From Alphaproteobacteria bacterium 46_93_T64 (GTDB lineage: Bacteria; Pseudomonadota; Alphaproteobacteria; Sneathiellales; Sneathiellaceae), in contig MAAN01000025.1 of assembly GCA_002163135.1 (NCBI GenBank), positions 62,001-126,000 on the forward strand: a stretch of DNA of 64,000 bases, given 5' to 3'. The first letter of the stretch is position 1, and each line of letters starts with the position of its first letter. The position numbers and the translations under genes are program-made. Below, piece by piece: positions 1-8,190 of this stretch. Below the pieces are notes generated by a model. It worked only from the letters and a program-made list of their open reading frames with translations. It searched no databases and was not told the origin of the DNA.

Positions 1-283
1 CGCAAGATGCAACGGAATTTTTGTTAATGTTCGGTGGTAGATTGAAAGTATTAGGTTGGACATTTCTATTTAATGGTGATTCCGAATAAAATTACTAAAT
101 AGATGGCTAGTAGTAATCAATATTCAACCACACGGATAAAAAAATAGTATTTATTGAAAAAAATAAACCGTTTATTAGCATTTAACACAATTTTAAGGTT
201 AAGCTAATATTGAATATTATTATATAAAGAGTTAATATTGAATGTCGGTGGGGGTCGATGACAGACGAAGTGGGAGTATCCTG

Positions 284-856
284 ATGTCAGCAAAAATCGA
301 ACAGTTGCATAGCAGTAATGAAGTAGAAATGACCTTTAATTCTGAAGAAGAAACATTTGAGCGTAAAGGTAGGGTGAAGTGGTTCAACACTGTAAAAGGC
401 TTTGGCTTTTTAGTACCAGAAGATGAACCCGGAGATATCTTCCTTCATTTATCATGCCTTAGAGAAAGCGGCCATGAATATGTGGCAGAAGGTGTGACTA
501 TCAGTTGTCAGGTCGCCCGCCGCGGAAAAGGCCTTCAAGCCATAAAAATCCTGGATATTGATACATCAACCGCCGTTCCATTCCAGCCAAGTCCGGTAGA
601 AGCATCGAATGTAACTCGTCATCCGGCTGTAAGAGCCGAGGGAGAGTTTGTTGATACTATTGTGAAATGGTTTGATCCTGTTAAGGGATATGGTTTTCTA
701 ACGCGAGGTGAGGGAACACAGGATATATTTATCCATATGGAGACAATCCGTAACGAAGGGGCTATGCCTGTTCAGGCAGGCCAGACCTTGCGTGTTCGTG
801 TAGGTGATAGTGATAAAGGTCCTCAGGCTGCAGAAATAGAAAGAACAACCTTATAA
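284..856 (+). CDS. Double cold-shock-domain protein
   Basis: This 190-residue protein has two cold-shock (CSD) domains joined by a linker. The first carries the RNP-1-like stretch KWFNTVKGFGF and the second KWFDPVKGYGF, each followed by an RNP-2-like segment (DIFLHLS, DIFIHME). Such double-CSD proteins are common in alphaproteobacteria and bind single-stranded RNA or DNA, acting as RNA chaperones in cold or stationary phase. An ATG at 242 is in frame, but the ATG at 284 has the better ribosome site (GGGAG, 7 bases upstream). The 240 bases before it are very A/T-rich, as expected for a long cold-shock leader. The family call is sure; which stress it answers is not visible. Confidence 0.93.
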   Translation: MSAKIEQLHSSNEVEMTFNSEEETFERKGRVKWFNTVKGFGFLVPEDEPGDIFLHLSCLRESGHEYVAEGVTISCQVARRGKGLQAIKILDIDTSTAVPFQPSPVEASNVTRHPAVRAEGEFVDTIVKWFDPVKGYGFLTRGEGTQDIFIHMETIRNEGAMPVQAGQTLRVRVGDSDKGPQAAEIERTTL

Positions 857-877
857 ACTTTAAGAAATAACTAAAAA

Positions 878-906
878 AAGGCAGGGCTTGTCCCCGCCTT
901 TTTTTG
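878..906. terminator. Bidirectional rho-independent terminator
   Basis: A stem GGCAGGG / CCCCGCC with one mismatch and a five-base loop is flanked by an A-run on the left and a T-run on the right. It lies between the convergent cold-shock gene and thiY, so it can end both transcripts. Confidence 0.8.
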
Positions 907-918
907 TGCCTAGATCAG

Positions 919-1857
919 TTATTTTATTTCAACGGCATAGTCGCTTGTTTTGCGAACTTCCTTGATTAAACCTGCTTCTTTCAGGAATTTTGCAAACCGT
1001 ACATATCGATTTGTATCAAACGCCGCAGGGCGAAGTGCAAAACGCGGAATTGTATCGCGCCACGCACGACGGTTTAACTCGTCATCCAAGTCTTTATGGT
1101 TTTTGATGAATAACTTCCAAGCATCATCGGGATGGTTCACGATATATTGGATGGATTCTTCAAGGCTGTTCAAGAATGGCTTGAAACGCGGGTCGTCTAG
1201 ATTGTCATTGTTCGCGACTATGATGAGTTCATCATAACTTGGAACTCCTTCTTCTTCAGGGTAGAACGCGAGACCTGGATGTCCTTCAATGTCCATCTGG
1301 TTAAGCTCAAAGTTACGGAACGCACCAATAACGGCGTCAACATTACCAGTAAGCAATGAAGGTGAGAGACTGAAATTAACATTGATCATTTCAATGTCGT
1401 CAAGTTTCAGGCCGTGACGATTAAGCATAACTTTTAGCAAAGCATCTTCAAAACCGCCAACAGAGAAACCTACTTTCTTACCCTTTAAGTCTTTGATGCT
1501 TTTAATCGGACCGTCTTTAAGTACAACAAGGCTGTTAAGTGGGGTTGCAACCAAAGTTCCTATACGTATCAAAGGCAGATCTTCACCTACCTGAACATGT
1601 AGTTGTGGTTGATAGGAAACAGCTAGCGGTGCTTTACCCGCAGCAACCAGCTTTGGAGGGTCGTTTGGATCAGCCGGTGCAATAAGTTCTACATTCAGTC
1701 CATTCTTTTTGAAAATGCCTTTTTCTTTCGCGATAATTAGGGGGGCATGATCAGGATTAACAAACCAGTCCAGAAGGACGGTAAGTTTCTCTGCGGCCAT
1801 TGCAGGTTTGATTGAAAAGAAGGCAACCATTAAAGCCGCGACGAGTTTTAGTTTCAT
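919..1857 (-). CDS. thiY: ThiY: substrate-binding protein for a thiamine pyrimidine precursor
   Basis: This 312-residue NMT1/THI5-like periplasmic binding protein begins with a signal peptide (MKLKLVAALMVAF... cleaved near AMAAEK). The mature N-terminus LTVLLDWFVNPDHAP is typical of the family that binds formylaminopyrimidine or related HMP precursors. The start is placed at the ATG after a GGAG ribosome site. A longer reading frame begins 16 codons earlier but overlaps the permease gene and would bury the signal peptide. It is the last gene of a three-gene operon behind a TPP riboswitch, which is the main reason to assign thiamine-precursor uptake rather than taurine or nitrate uptake. The ligand itself is inferred. 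Confidence 0.88.
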   Translation of the reverse strand: MKLKLVAALMVAFFSIKPAMAAEKLTVLLDWFVNPDHAPLIIAKEKGIFKKNGLNVELIAPADPNDPPKLVAAGKAPLAVSYQPQLHVQVGEDLPLIRIGTLVATPLNSLVVLKDGPIKSIKDLKGKKVGFSVGGFEDALLKVMLNRHGLKLDDIEMINVNFSLSPSLLTGNVDAVIGAFRNFELNQMDIEGHPGLAFYPEEEGVPSYDELIIVANNDNLDDPRFKPFLNSLEESIQYIVNHPDDAWKLFIKNHKDLDDELNRRAWRDTIPRFALRPAAFDTNRYVRFAKFLKEAGLIKEVRKTSDYAVEIK

Positions 1858-1874
1858 GTTTGTTAGCTCCAAAA

Positions 1875-2654
1875 TTAAGCGAGTGTTTCCTGATCCGGTT
1901 GCCATTTGAGAGCAACTTTCAAAGTGTAATCAATTAAATAAAACAATGTGATAGCCATAACTGTTAAAGTTAAAAGGCTGGCGAAGACGAGGTCTGTTTG
2001 CATACGTCCGTTTGCATGGAGCATTAAGTATCCAAGTCCGGAAGAAGAGCCGACCCATTCCCCGACGACGGCGCCAATCGGGGCCACAGCCGCGGCGACA
2101 CGAATACCAGATGCGAGCGCGGGAAGTGCAAACGGGATTTTTATATATCTGTAGAGGCGGAAAATCCTGAATATCGAATGTGAGCTCGAGCCTGCTTGCA
2201 TGACCATTGCCATATCCCGCCAGTCTCTGGATGTTCTATTCAAGCCATCCAGAAAACTAACTGTTACAGGGAAGTAAATGATCATAGTGGCCATAACCAC
2301 CTTTGATGTGATGCCATAGTCAAACCAAAGAACCAGCAGGGGGGCAATGGCAAAAACGGGCACAGCCTGACTTGCGATCAAAACGGGCATGACCCACTGT
2401 TTAACGCCGCGGTGTAAAGAGATGGAAATGGCCGATAGAATGCCAAGGCTAATTCCGAAGGCAAGGCCGAGCAGTATTTCTGTTGCAGTGGTCGCAGCAT
2501 TTTCAAAGATAGTATCATACCGAAGAATAAATTTTTCAAACACTTGCAACGGATTGGGTAAAATGAATTTGGGTAGTGAGGTTGCCCAGACCACAAGCCA
2601 CCAAATGGAAATCAATCCTGTAATTGTTACGATCAATCTGAAGAAGCGTTTCAT
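1875..2654 (-). CDS. thiX: ThiX: ABC transporter permease for a thiamine precursor
   Basis: This 259-residue BPD_transp_1 inner-membrane permease of the SsuC/TauC/ThiX class has about six hydrophobic segments. The EAA-type cytoplasmic loop (ALASGIRVAAAVAPIGAVVGEW) contacts the ATPase. Its start overlaps the end of the ATPase gene by four bases (ATGA), showing translational coupling, and thiY follows closely. The riboswitch upstream of the operon supports the ThiX assignment over a sulfonate permease. Confidence 0.88.
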   Translation of the reverse strand: MKRFFRLIVTITGLISIWWLVVWATSLPKFILPNPLQVFEKFILRYDTIFENAATTATEILLGLAFGISLGILSAISISLHRGVKQWVMPVLIASQAVPVFAIAPLLVLWFDYGITSKVVMATMIIYFPVTVSFLDGLNRTSRDWRDMAMVMQAGSSSHSIFRIFRLYRYIKIPFALPALASGIRVAAAVAPIGAVVGEWVGSSSGLGYLMLHANGRMQTDLVFASLLTLTVMAITLFYLIDYTLKVALKWQPDQETLA

Positions 2655-3478
2655 TCTTTGAGGTCCTTCTCCATTCCAAGCAGAGATAGGATCTGATTGT
2701 ATTTTTCCTTGAGAAGAATATCTGTTGGATCTCTGGGAATAGATCCCCCTATGTGATCAATGGGAGTTAGACGTACCGGTGAACCTGCCAATACATAGAC
2801 TTGATGCCCAAGGCGAAGAGCTTCCATTGGGTCATGGGTTATCATCAAAGTTGTTCGGCCGTCACATAATTTCGAAAGAAGGCCTTGTAGGCGATAGCGT
2901 GTAATGGCGTCGAGGGCTGAAAAGGGTTCGTCAACTAGCAGAAACTGCATGTCATCCATGAGAGTTCTTGCGAGTGCAACCCGTTGCCTCATTCCGCCCG
3001 ATAGGGTGTTGGGTAAATCGTTCTCTTTGCCGTTTAAACCAACATCTGCGAGCAATGCCATTGCTCGGTCGGGATCCGGTTTATTCCCTCGAAGGCGTGC
3101 CGCAATGAGTAAATTATCCAATACACTCGCCCACGGCAGCAACAAGTCTTTCTGATCCATATAGGATACTCGGTCTGCAATATTTTTACCGTCACTCGCA
3201 CGAAGAAAGCTCTGTTCTGCAAGAGGGATAATGCCAGCAACTGATTTTAGGATACTGGTTTTGCCAACACCGCTTGGTCCCAGAAGGCAACTAATGGAGC
3301 CCGGTTCAAGGTCAATGTTGAAGTTTTTGAGAACACTGGTTCCAGCATAGGATATATCGGATAACGAAATGGAGAGACCGATAGTGGTGTGTGCGACGTT
3401 CAGCTTTCCGCCAATTGCAGATGCAGCCTCGTCTTTCATTGCAGCTGTTGCTACAGATGATGTATCGTCTACGACCAT
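2651..3478 (-). CDS. thiZ: ThiZ: ABC transporter ATPase for a thiamine precursor
   Basis: This 275-residue ABC ATPase has Walker A GPSGVGKTS, signature LSGGMRQR, Walker B FLLVDEPFSALD and the H-loop MITHDP, all intact. It is the first gene of the thiZXY operon and starts about 10 bases after the 3' end of a TPP aptamer. The likely Shine-Dalgarno AGGAA is part of the aptamer's conserved GCGTAGGAA end, so TPP binding would block ribosome access. An N-terminal extension of roughly 35 residues before the ABC fold is poorly conserved in appearance, and an internal Met at residue 14 is an alternative start. Confidence 0.9.
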   Translation of the reverse strand: MVVDDTSSVATAAMKDEAASAIGGKLNVAHTTIGLSISLSDISYAGTSVLKNFNIDLEPGSISCLLGPSGVGKTSILKSVAGIIPLAEQSFLRASDGKNIADRVSYMDQKDLLLPWASVLDNLLIAARLRGNKPDPDRAMALLADVGLNGKENDLPNTLSGGMRQRVALARTLMDDMQFLLVDEPFSALDAITRYRLQGLLSKLCDGRTTLMITHDPMEALRLGHQVYVLAGSPVRLTPIDHIGGSIPRDPTDILLKEKYNQILSLLGMEKDLKE

Positions 3479-3486
3479 TTAATTCT

Positions 3487-3567
3487 CGTTCCTACGCAGG
3501 TTTTAACCTGATCAGGTACAGGGGTCGTTCTAGCACAGAACCTCTCAGCAATTACAGCTCCCCCCGA
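3487..3567 (-). ncRNA. TPP riboswitch (THI element)
   Basis: Read on the minus strand this stretch holds the hallmarks of the thi-box in order: a G-rich P1/P2 start, TGCTGAGAGG, a variable P3 arm, then ACCTGATCAGGTTAAAACC and TGCGTAGGAA. These match the conserved CUGAGA and ACCUGAUC...GCGUAGG blocks. No terminator hairpin with a T-run lies between the aptamer and the thiZ start, so control is probably at translation initiation. The promoter must overlap the region of the divergent DUF192 gene. Confidence 0.93.
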
Positions 3568-3597
3568 GGAAGCGCTACTATAGGGAAAAACAATTCA

Positions 3598-4056
3598 ATG
3601 GCAAAGAAAATTAGCATCGTGATGACAGTGCTCTTTTGTTGTGTCTTTGTGCCGCCATCTGCTCTCAGTGCCGATGAGGTGTTGTTGTCATTGATTATTG
3701 AGCAAGGCGATAATCAGGTGCGGTTGGATGTTGAATTCGCCAAAAGTCCAGACGACCGTGCAACGGGACTGATGCATCGGGAAACGCTTCCTGCATTAGG
3801 AGGTATGTTGTTTGATTTTGGAGATCAAAAATCTGTTACTATGTGGATGAAGAATACATTGATTTCGCTGGATATGATTTTTGCGAATGATCAGGGCGTC
3901 GTACATTTTATAAAACGAAACGCCGTGCCGGGGGATTTGGATTTTATCACGACGCCATACCCCACGCGTTATGTATTGGAGGTAAATGCTGGATTTGTGA
4001 AAACACACAATGTTCAAATTGGAAACCGCTTGGTATATACATCCCAAAGAAATTAA
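3598..4056 (+). CDS. Secreted DUF192 family protein
   Basis: This 152-residue protein has an N-terminal signal peptide (hydrophobic run after MAKKIS, cleavage near ALSADE). A DUF192 domain fills the rest, with the conserved block GMLFDFGDQKSVTMWMKNT and the ending YVLEVNAGFV. The biochemical role of DUF192 is unknown. The reading frame is open far upstream, but the start is set at the ATG that begins the signal peptide. The upstream DNA encodes the riboswitch on the other strand. A thioesterase follows within 20 bases and may be co-transcribed. Confidence 0.88.
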   Translation: MAKKISIVMTVLFCCVFVPPSALSADEVLLSLIIEQGDNQVRLDVEFAKSPDDRATGLMHRETLPALGGMLFDFGDQKSVTMWMKNTLISLDMIFANDQGVVHFIKRNAVPGDLDFITTPYPTRYVLEVNAGFVKTHNVQIGNRLVYTSQRN

Positions 4057-4073
4057 CGGTGTTGGAATCAAAA

Positions 4074-4526
4074 ATGACAATAATCACGAGATCCCGTTCG
4101 GAAACCCCTGAGGGGTTTGTTGAAGTTGAAGGGCATGCTGCATTCGCCACACGAAATGGCCCTTACTATGAAAAAATTATTGATGAGGAAACAGTTGTTC
4201 GGGCCTTTCGGGCAGATGGCCGGCATCTCAATGGTGTGAATTTTGTACATGGCGGGATGTTGATGTCTTTTGCTGACTCTGCTTTGGCACGCGCCATCAA
4301 CTACCGTTATAAAAAAAGATGCGTTACCGTCAAAATGAACTCGGAGTTTTTACTGCCTGTAAAAGAGGGCAATTGGGTAGAGGCGCACTGTGAAGTGGTT
4401 CGCGATACACGAACACTTGCTTTTGTTCGCGGGGAACTGAAAGTTGGCGCACGTACGGTTTTTAAAGCGGACGCGGTTTTTCAGTATATTAGGTCTGCAA
4501 ACAGAACGCTGAAAACTGCGGTTTGA
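4074..4526 (+). CDS. PaaI-type hot-dog fold thioesterase
   Basis: This 150-residue hot-dog protein has the PaaI/4HBT motif [20 protein letters not shown] (the HGG loop with the following acidic residue on the central helix). Relatives hydrolyse acyl-CoA thioesters in the cytoplasm; the acyl substrate cannot be read from sequence. Near-cognate starts exist at 4059 (GTG) and 4062 (TTG). The ATG at 4074 is preferred because GGA sits at a good distance before it. It lies 17 bases after the DUF192 gene. Confidence 0.88.
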   Translation: MTIITRSRSETPEGFVEVEGHAAFATRNGPYYEKIIDEETVVRAFRADGRHLNGVNFVHGGMLMSFADSALARAINYRYKKRCVTVKMNSEFLLPVKEGNWVEAHCEVVRDTRTLAFVRGELKVGARTVFKADAVFQYIRSANRTLKTAV

Positions 4527-4611
4527 AAATAAAAATGATCAGAAACGGGAAAAAATTGCAAAATTTGCTTGCAGGGGTCGCTGCAACCGTGTAGATCATC
4601 GCCACAGCCAA

Positions 4612-4689
<78 letters not shown>

Positions 4690-4693
4690 ACAA

Positions 4694-4729
4694 AAAGCCT
4701 TTTAAGCTAACCGCTTAGAAGGCTTTTTT
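4694..4729 (+). terminator. Rho-independent terminator of tRNA-Pro
   Basis: An inverted repeat AAGCCTTTTAAGC / GCTTAGAAGGCTT with a short loop, followed by a T-run, starts directly after the tRNA. Confidence 0.85.
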
Positions 4730-4846
4730 GTTTTCTGATCATTGATCTCTCAAATAAAAAATCACTTCTACGATCAAACTGCCTTTTCTTTGTCTCAAAT
4801 GAAACTTAAAGTATCGCTATCACTTTTTTGGGGAGGTGAGAGATTT

Positions 4847-5467
4847 ATGAAAATTCGGAACGAATTAAAAAACAAGCTGAATAGAGGCGCAAAAATCGGT
4901 TTCTTTGCTGCTGGACTTATAATGATGCCCGTAATGGCAACCACAGCTGGAGCAGGGACGTTAAAGGCAGCGTCGCCGCAACCAGTAGCGGGTAGCCTTA
5001 AGCCGGGCCTGGCGGTGCAATATTACGGCGTAAAGCTGAACAGTATCGATCAGTTCATTGAATGGATGGAATACGACAAGGGGAAACCGGGTATTCCTAT
5101 ACCCATGCTTAATTATCAAGTTGGGCAGGGCGATGTGCTGACGACAACTACGAACGATCTAGTTGGAGCAGATATTACCGGCTTTATCAATTTTGAAACT
5201 TCTGGCTCATATACCATTATGGTTCATTCAAATGATGGCGTGCGGTTGAATATCGGCGGAGTAATGGTATATGAAGACCCTGAAGTGCACGGAGATCGGT
5301 TTTCAGACGAAATAAGACTTGAGATTTCTGAGCCAGGCTGGTATCCGGTGCGTGTTCTTTACTTTGAGAAAAAGAACACGTCTACGCTGGAACTGTATTG
5401 GGACCCGCCAGGACCTGAAGAAATCGACTATGTGCCGGCATCGGCATTTGGGCATCGAGGAAAGTAG
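4847..5467 (+). CDS. Secreted PA14-domain protein
   Basis: This 206-residue protein has a signal peptide (hydrophobic stretch IGFFAAGLIMMPVMA, cleavage near TTAGAG). A single PA14 domain covers about residues 45-200, with the core VHSNDGVRLNIGG and the C-terminal strand STLELYWDPPG. PA14 domains are beta-barrels that often bind carbohydrate. With no catalytic domain attached, this is probably a small periplasmic or surface carbohydrate-binding protein. The start is fixed by a strong GGGAGGTGAG ribosome site. An upstream in-frame ATG at 4742 lies inside the tRNA-Pro terminator region and is unlikely. Confidence 0.85.
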   Translation: MKIRNELKNKLNRGAKIGFFAAGLIMMPVMATTAGAGTLKAASPQPVAGSLKPGLAVQYYGVKLNSIDQFIEWMEYDKGKPGIPIPMLNYQVGQGDVLTTTTNDLVGADITGFINFETSGSYTIMVHSNDGVRLNIGGVMVYEDPEVHGDRFSDEIRLEISEPGWYPVRVLYFEKKNTSTLELYWDPPGPEEIDYVPASAFGHRGK

Positions 5468-5472
5468 TGAGC

Positions 5473-5775
5473 ATGAGTTTGAAAGCTAAAATTTACAGAC
5501 CTGCAAAAAATGCTATGCAATCAGGGCGTGGTGGTTTGAAGAAGTGGCGTCTTGATTACACGCCGTCTGAAGCCCGATTTGCCGATCCACTTATGGGTTG
5601 GACAGGATCCAACGATATGGCGTCTCAGGTAACACTGAGCTTTGATGATAAAGAAAGCGCGATTGCGTATTGTGATGCAAATGGTATCGATTACCGTGTG
5701 TCTGATCCGAAAGAGCGTAAACTCAACCTCAAAGCTTACTCTGATAATTTCTCATACAGTCGCGTCAGAGGCTAA
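5473..5775 (+). CDS. Complex I accessory subunit, NDUFS4 family
   Basis: This 100-residue protein matches the ETC complex I conserved region (NDUFS4/18-kDa subunit). It has the opening AKIYRPAKNAMQSG, the core WRLDYTPSEARFADPLMGWTGS, and the ending LKAYSDNFSYSRVRG. In alphaproteobacteria and mitochondria this subunit sits on the peripheral arm of NADH:ubiquinone oxidoreductase. It marks the host as alphaproteobacterial. Starts at GTG 5467 (overlapping the PA14 stop) or ATG 5473 are both possible. The ATG has the better spacing from AGGAAAG. Confidence 0.93.
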   Translation: MSLKAKIYRPAKNAMQSGRGGLKKWRLDYTPSEARFADPLMGWTGSNDMASQVTLSFDDKESAIAYCDANGIDYRVSDPKERKLNLKAYSDNFSYSRVRG

Positions 5776-5787
5776 CAAAAGAAATTA

Positions 5788-5864
5788 GGCCCCATAGCTC
5801 AGCTGGATAGAGCAACAGATTTCTAATCTGTAGGTCGCAGGTTCGAGTCCTGCTGGGGTCACCA
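5788..5864 (+). tRNA. tRNA-Arg (anticodon TCT), integration target
   Basis: A full cloverleaf: acceptor GGCCCCA/TGGGGTC, D arm GCTC...GAGC, anticodon stem ACAGA/TCTGT with loop TTTCTAA (anticodon TCT at 5822-5824), T arm GCAGG-TTCGAGT-CCTGC, encoded CCA. Its 3' half is repeated at 39.76 and 53.80 kb, and a tyrosine integrase lies just downstream, so this gene is the attachment site of the island. The copy here is intact and should be functional. Confidence 0.97.
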
Positions 5865-6060
5865 GATCAAGCCCTTGAAAACATGAACGTTTTCAAGGGT
5901 TTTTCTTTTGTTCTCTCGTAAAACGCTGAAAAACCGTTCGTTTTGTTAAGTGTTTGTTTTTATTGATTAATACTGTTGAGTATTAATGTGTGTTATTTAG
6001 TAACGGGTAGATGAAAGGTAGATGGAACCGGCATTTGTTTCTAATTTGTTCTCCAATTAT
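5817..6060. repeat. att direct repeat, copy A (tRNA 3' end plus element left end)
   Basis: From the anticodon stem of tRNA-Arg through its terminator and on to the integrase 3' end, this DNA is repeated at 39757-39926 (copy B) and 53796-54207 (copy C). The match continues well past the tRNA. It includes the stretch around GTAAAACGCTGAAAAACCG and an AT-rich stretch ending in GTTGAGTATTA, so these bases belong to the element left ends and not only to the target gene. GGGTAGAT at 6005-6012 and GGTAGAT at 6017-6023 lie between the core and the integrase and may be arm-type integrase sites. Confidence 0.9.
5872..5904 (+). terminator. Terminator of tRNA-Arg
   Basis: A perfect 11-base inverted repeat CCCTTGAAAAC / GTTTTCAAGGG with a 6-base loop and a T-run. 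The same terminator, with small changes, follows both tRNA fragments further right. Confidence 0.88.
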
Positions 6061-6102
6061 TGTTGTGATTTTGAAAAGCTCCTGAGGCACTGCTTGGGCC
6101 AC

Positions 6103-7308
6103 TTAACCGAAAACTTCAATGCACATAGAGTTGGAACGTTCTGCTCGTTTTTCGTCGTCTTCTGGAAATAAATGCCCGTAGAATTGGTAGGTGACATCGA
6201 TGCTGCTGTGTCCCATTTCCTTTTTAATTTCCAAAGGAGATGCATCAGAGGCAATTAACATCGATGCATGAAAATGCCTAAGTGAATGAATACCAAACCA
6301 AGTTTCGACATGCTTTTTCTTCTTGCCGTTTTTTACGCGATAGGAAATTGTACAAAGCCCAGCTCGTTCGCAAATTGGTAGCCATCCTCGATTTCGGATA
6401 TTGGCGTAGCTCTCTATATTTCCTTGCCAATTTGGAAAGACGAGGTCTCCGTCAGGGCAATACATTTTCCAGTCTCTCAAGCACATCACAAGCTTAGTTG
6501 GGATTTGTACTGTTCTGCGCGCATGTTTAGTTTTTGGTGGGCCTATGGCGTTGGCTTTGTTGTCGGCACGCTGCTGTATTTTTATGGTTCTCTTTGAAAA
6601 ATTCACATTTATCCATTTAAGCCCTCTCAGTTCAGATATTCTAATGCCAGATAAAGCGAGGGTGAGAAAAATAGCATAATAACGATTGTATGATCGAATA
6701 TCCGTAGCTTTTGAAGCCTTTGGATAAGTAGCCGCAGCTTCAATAAGTTCTCTGACTTGATGTTTGGAAGGAATGGATAGCTCTTCACTAAACCTGCCGT
6801 CATCCTTAATTGTCACTCCAATCGCAGGGTTATATGCAAGCAGCTTTTTATCCAGTGCTACATTGAGCATTGTACTTAAAGTTCGCAATACACGCTTTGC
6901 CAATGGCCTGGAGCGACTGGTCAGCAGTTCAGCGCGGAAATGCTTGATTTTCTCACGATCCAGTTTATTGAGCCTTAACTCGCCAATCAGTGGGTTGATA
7001 TGTAGGCGAATTTCAGATTCATAGTTACTAATAGTTGCAGGTTCCAGGGGCATGCGGCCGTTAGGGCCGATTGCACATTCATGAAGCCAAACTGTGGCCA
7101 TCTCTTTAATCGATAGGGTTTTGCGATCGGGTACGTGGATGCCGTTCTTAAGTTCGATGTGTGATTTTGCATTAAAATCTACGGCTTCTTTTTTTGTAAG
7201 AAACTGCCTTTGATGCAGGTTACCGCTTTCGTCTAAATACTTGACTTTCCAAGCGACTTTTTCGATTCCCTTAGTGGTTTTCCATCTTACTTTGTACGGC
7301 TTTCCCAT
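6103..7308 (-). CDS. Tyrosine-recombinase integrase
   Basis: This 401-residue phage-type integrase has an N-terminal arm-binding (AP2-like) region with KYLDESGNLHQRQF. A SAM-like core-binding domain occupies about residues 65-170. The catalytic domain shows Arg in SGIRISELRGL, HSLRHFH (His341, Arg344), GHSS (His367) and the nucleophile Tyr377 in QFYGHLFP. All signature residues are present. It is transcribed towards tRNA-Arg, the usual layout for tRNA-targeting islands, and has a good ribosome site (AGGAGAG). It probably catalyses integration and excision at the tRNA-Arg 3' end. A decayed relative lies at 54.1 kb. Confidence 0.95.
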   Translation of the reverse strand: MGKPYKVRWKTTKGIEKVAWKVKYLDESGNLHQRQFLTKKEAVDFNAKSHIELKNGIHVPDRKTLSIKEMATVWLHECAIGPNGRMPLEPATISNYESEIRLHINPLIGELRLNKLDREKIKHFRAELLTSRSRPLAKRVLRTLSTMLNVALDKKLLAYNPAIGVTIKDDGRFSEELSIPSKHQVRELIEAAATYPKASKATDIRSYNRYYAIFLTLALSGIRISELRGLKWINVNFSKRTIKIQQRADNKANAIGPPKTKHARRTVQIPTKLVMCLRDWKMYCPDGDLVFPNWQGNIESYANIRNRGWLPICERAGLCTISYRVKNGKKKKHVETWFGIHSLRHFHASMLIASDASPLEIKKEMGHSSIDVTYQFYGHLFPEDDEKRAERSNSMCIEVFG

Positions 7309-7360
7309 GGCATCTCTCCTGAGTGTTCAGACTTAAATAAGATTTTAATTGCAAACTAGT

Positions 7361-8062
7361 TCATGTATTTTGCGCCTGCTTTAGTTTCCGATGCCACGCC
7401 ACTTTGCAGGCTTGCCTACAATAGACGGCGCGTTTTGTTTTTGGAATGAACCAGGTTTGGCAATTTTGGCAACGTAGCCAGCTCCTTTCGCCCGAAATTT
7501 CCTGCTCTATAAGCAGCCAGATGGCGGCATTTAAGTTTATGGGAGCATTAATGTAGCTATATTTTCCGCTCCTGGGATTATGTTCTAATTGCATTATACT
7601 TTGTATCCATTGAGTATTAAATGAATGGACGGCTGCCCGTTTATCGTTCCTATCCAAATGAGCGACGACGGATTGTACCTGCTCTTGAAGATGCCAAAAA
7701 TACTCTATGGACATAATATGATTAATTGGCATTGGTCCTAACTGCGGATGTACGCGAAACCCATAATTAAAGCCACTACCTGTATAAGGGCCATACTTCA
7801 TTTCATGCTCTAAAAGACCGTATTTTCCACAAAAACTAAGCACCTCCTCATCACCACTCTTACTTTGATCTAGCATCGCCAATTCTCGATGAATTGCTGC
7901 GTTTTGCAGCATTGGTGAATATTCTTTCTTTGGGCCTCCTTTTTGTACGATGTAACGCACCATGCCGTCGTAGGGTTCGGAACCGCTGTACAACCCTCGT
8001 TCACCTTCTAGTTCGATAATTTTGTATCCATCCTGATCAACCGACCAATCTAACCTATGCAT
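7361..8062 (-). CDS. Element protein with C-terminal zinc finger
   Basis: I do not recognise the N-terminal two thirds of this 233-residue protein. The C-terminus is a treble-clef-like zinc finger, CQNCQTWF...YCRQACKVAWHR, close to the CGNR-type fingers that end many small DNA-binding regulators. The start is the ATG preceded by AGGGAGT; a longer frame of 20 codons has no ribosome site. It lies between the integrase and the excisionase-like gene, divergent from the latter, with a 9-base inverted repeat in between. A regulatory role for the mobile element is inferred from position and the finger only. Confidence 0.75.
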   Translation of the reverse strand: MHRLDWSVDQDGYKIIELEGERGLYSGSEPYDGMVRYIVQKGGPKKEYSPMLQNAAIHRELAMLDQSKSGDEEVLSFCGKYGLLEHEMKYGPYTGSGFNYGFRVHPQLGPMPINHIMSIEYFWHLQEQVQSVVAHLDRNDKRAAVHSFNTQWIQSIMQLEHNPRSGKYSYINAPINLNAAIWLLIEQEISGERSWLRCQNCQTWFIPKTKRAVYCRQACKVAWHRKLKQAQNT

Positions 8063-8100
8063 ACTTGTACTCCCTATTTTTTGAATTATTTCTAAATGTA

Positions 8101-8132
8101 ACCGTAAAAATAGTTGAGTCAAGTTTTACGGT
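8101..8132. promoter_or_regulatory. Palindromic operator candidate in divergent promoter
   Basis: A perfect inverted repeat ACCGTAAAA - 14 bases - TTTTACGGT sits in the 128-base space between the divergent zinc-finger gene and the excisionase-like gene. There is no T-run that would make it a terminator for either gene. The likely use is binding of a dimeric element regulator controlling integration versus excision. Confidence 0.6.
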
Positions 8133-8190
8133 GTTTTTATTACTGTTGCTCAGTGTTATTCTTGATAATTGAGTTTCAAGGAGAAGGTGC

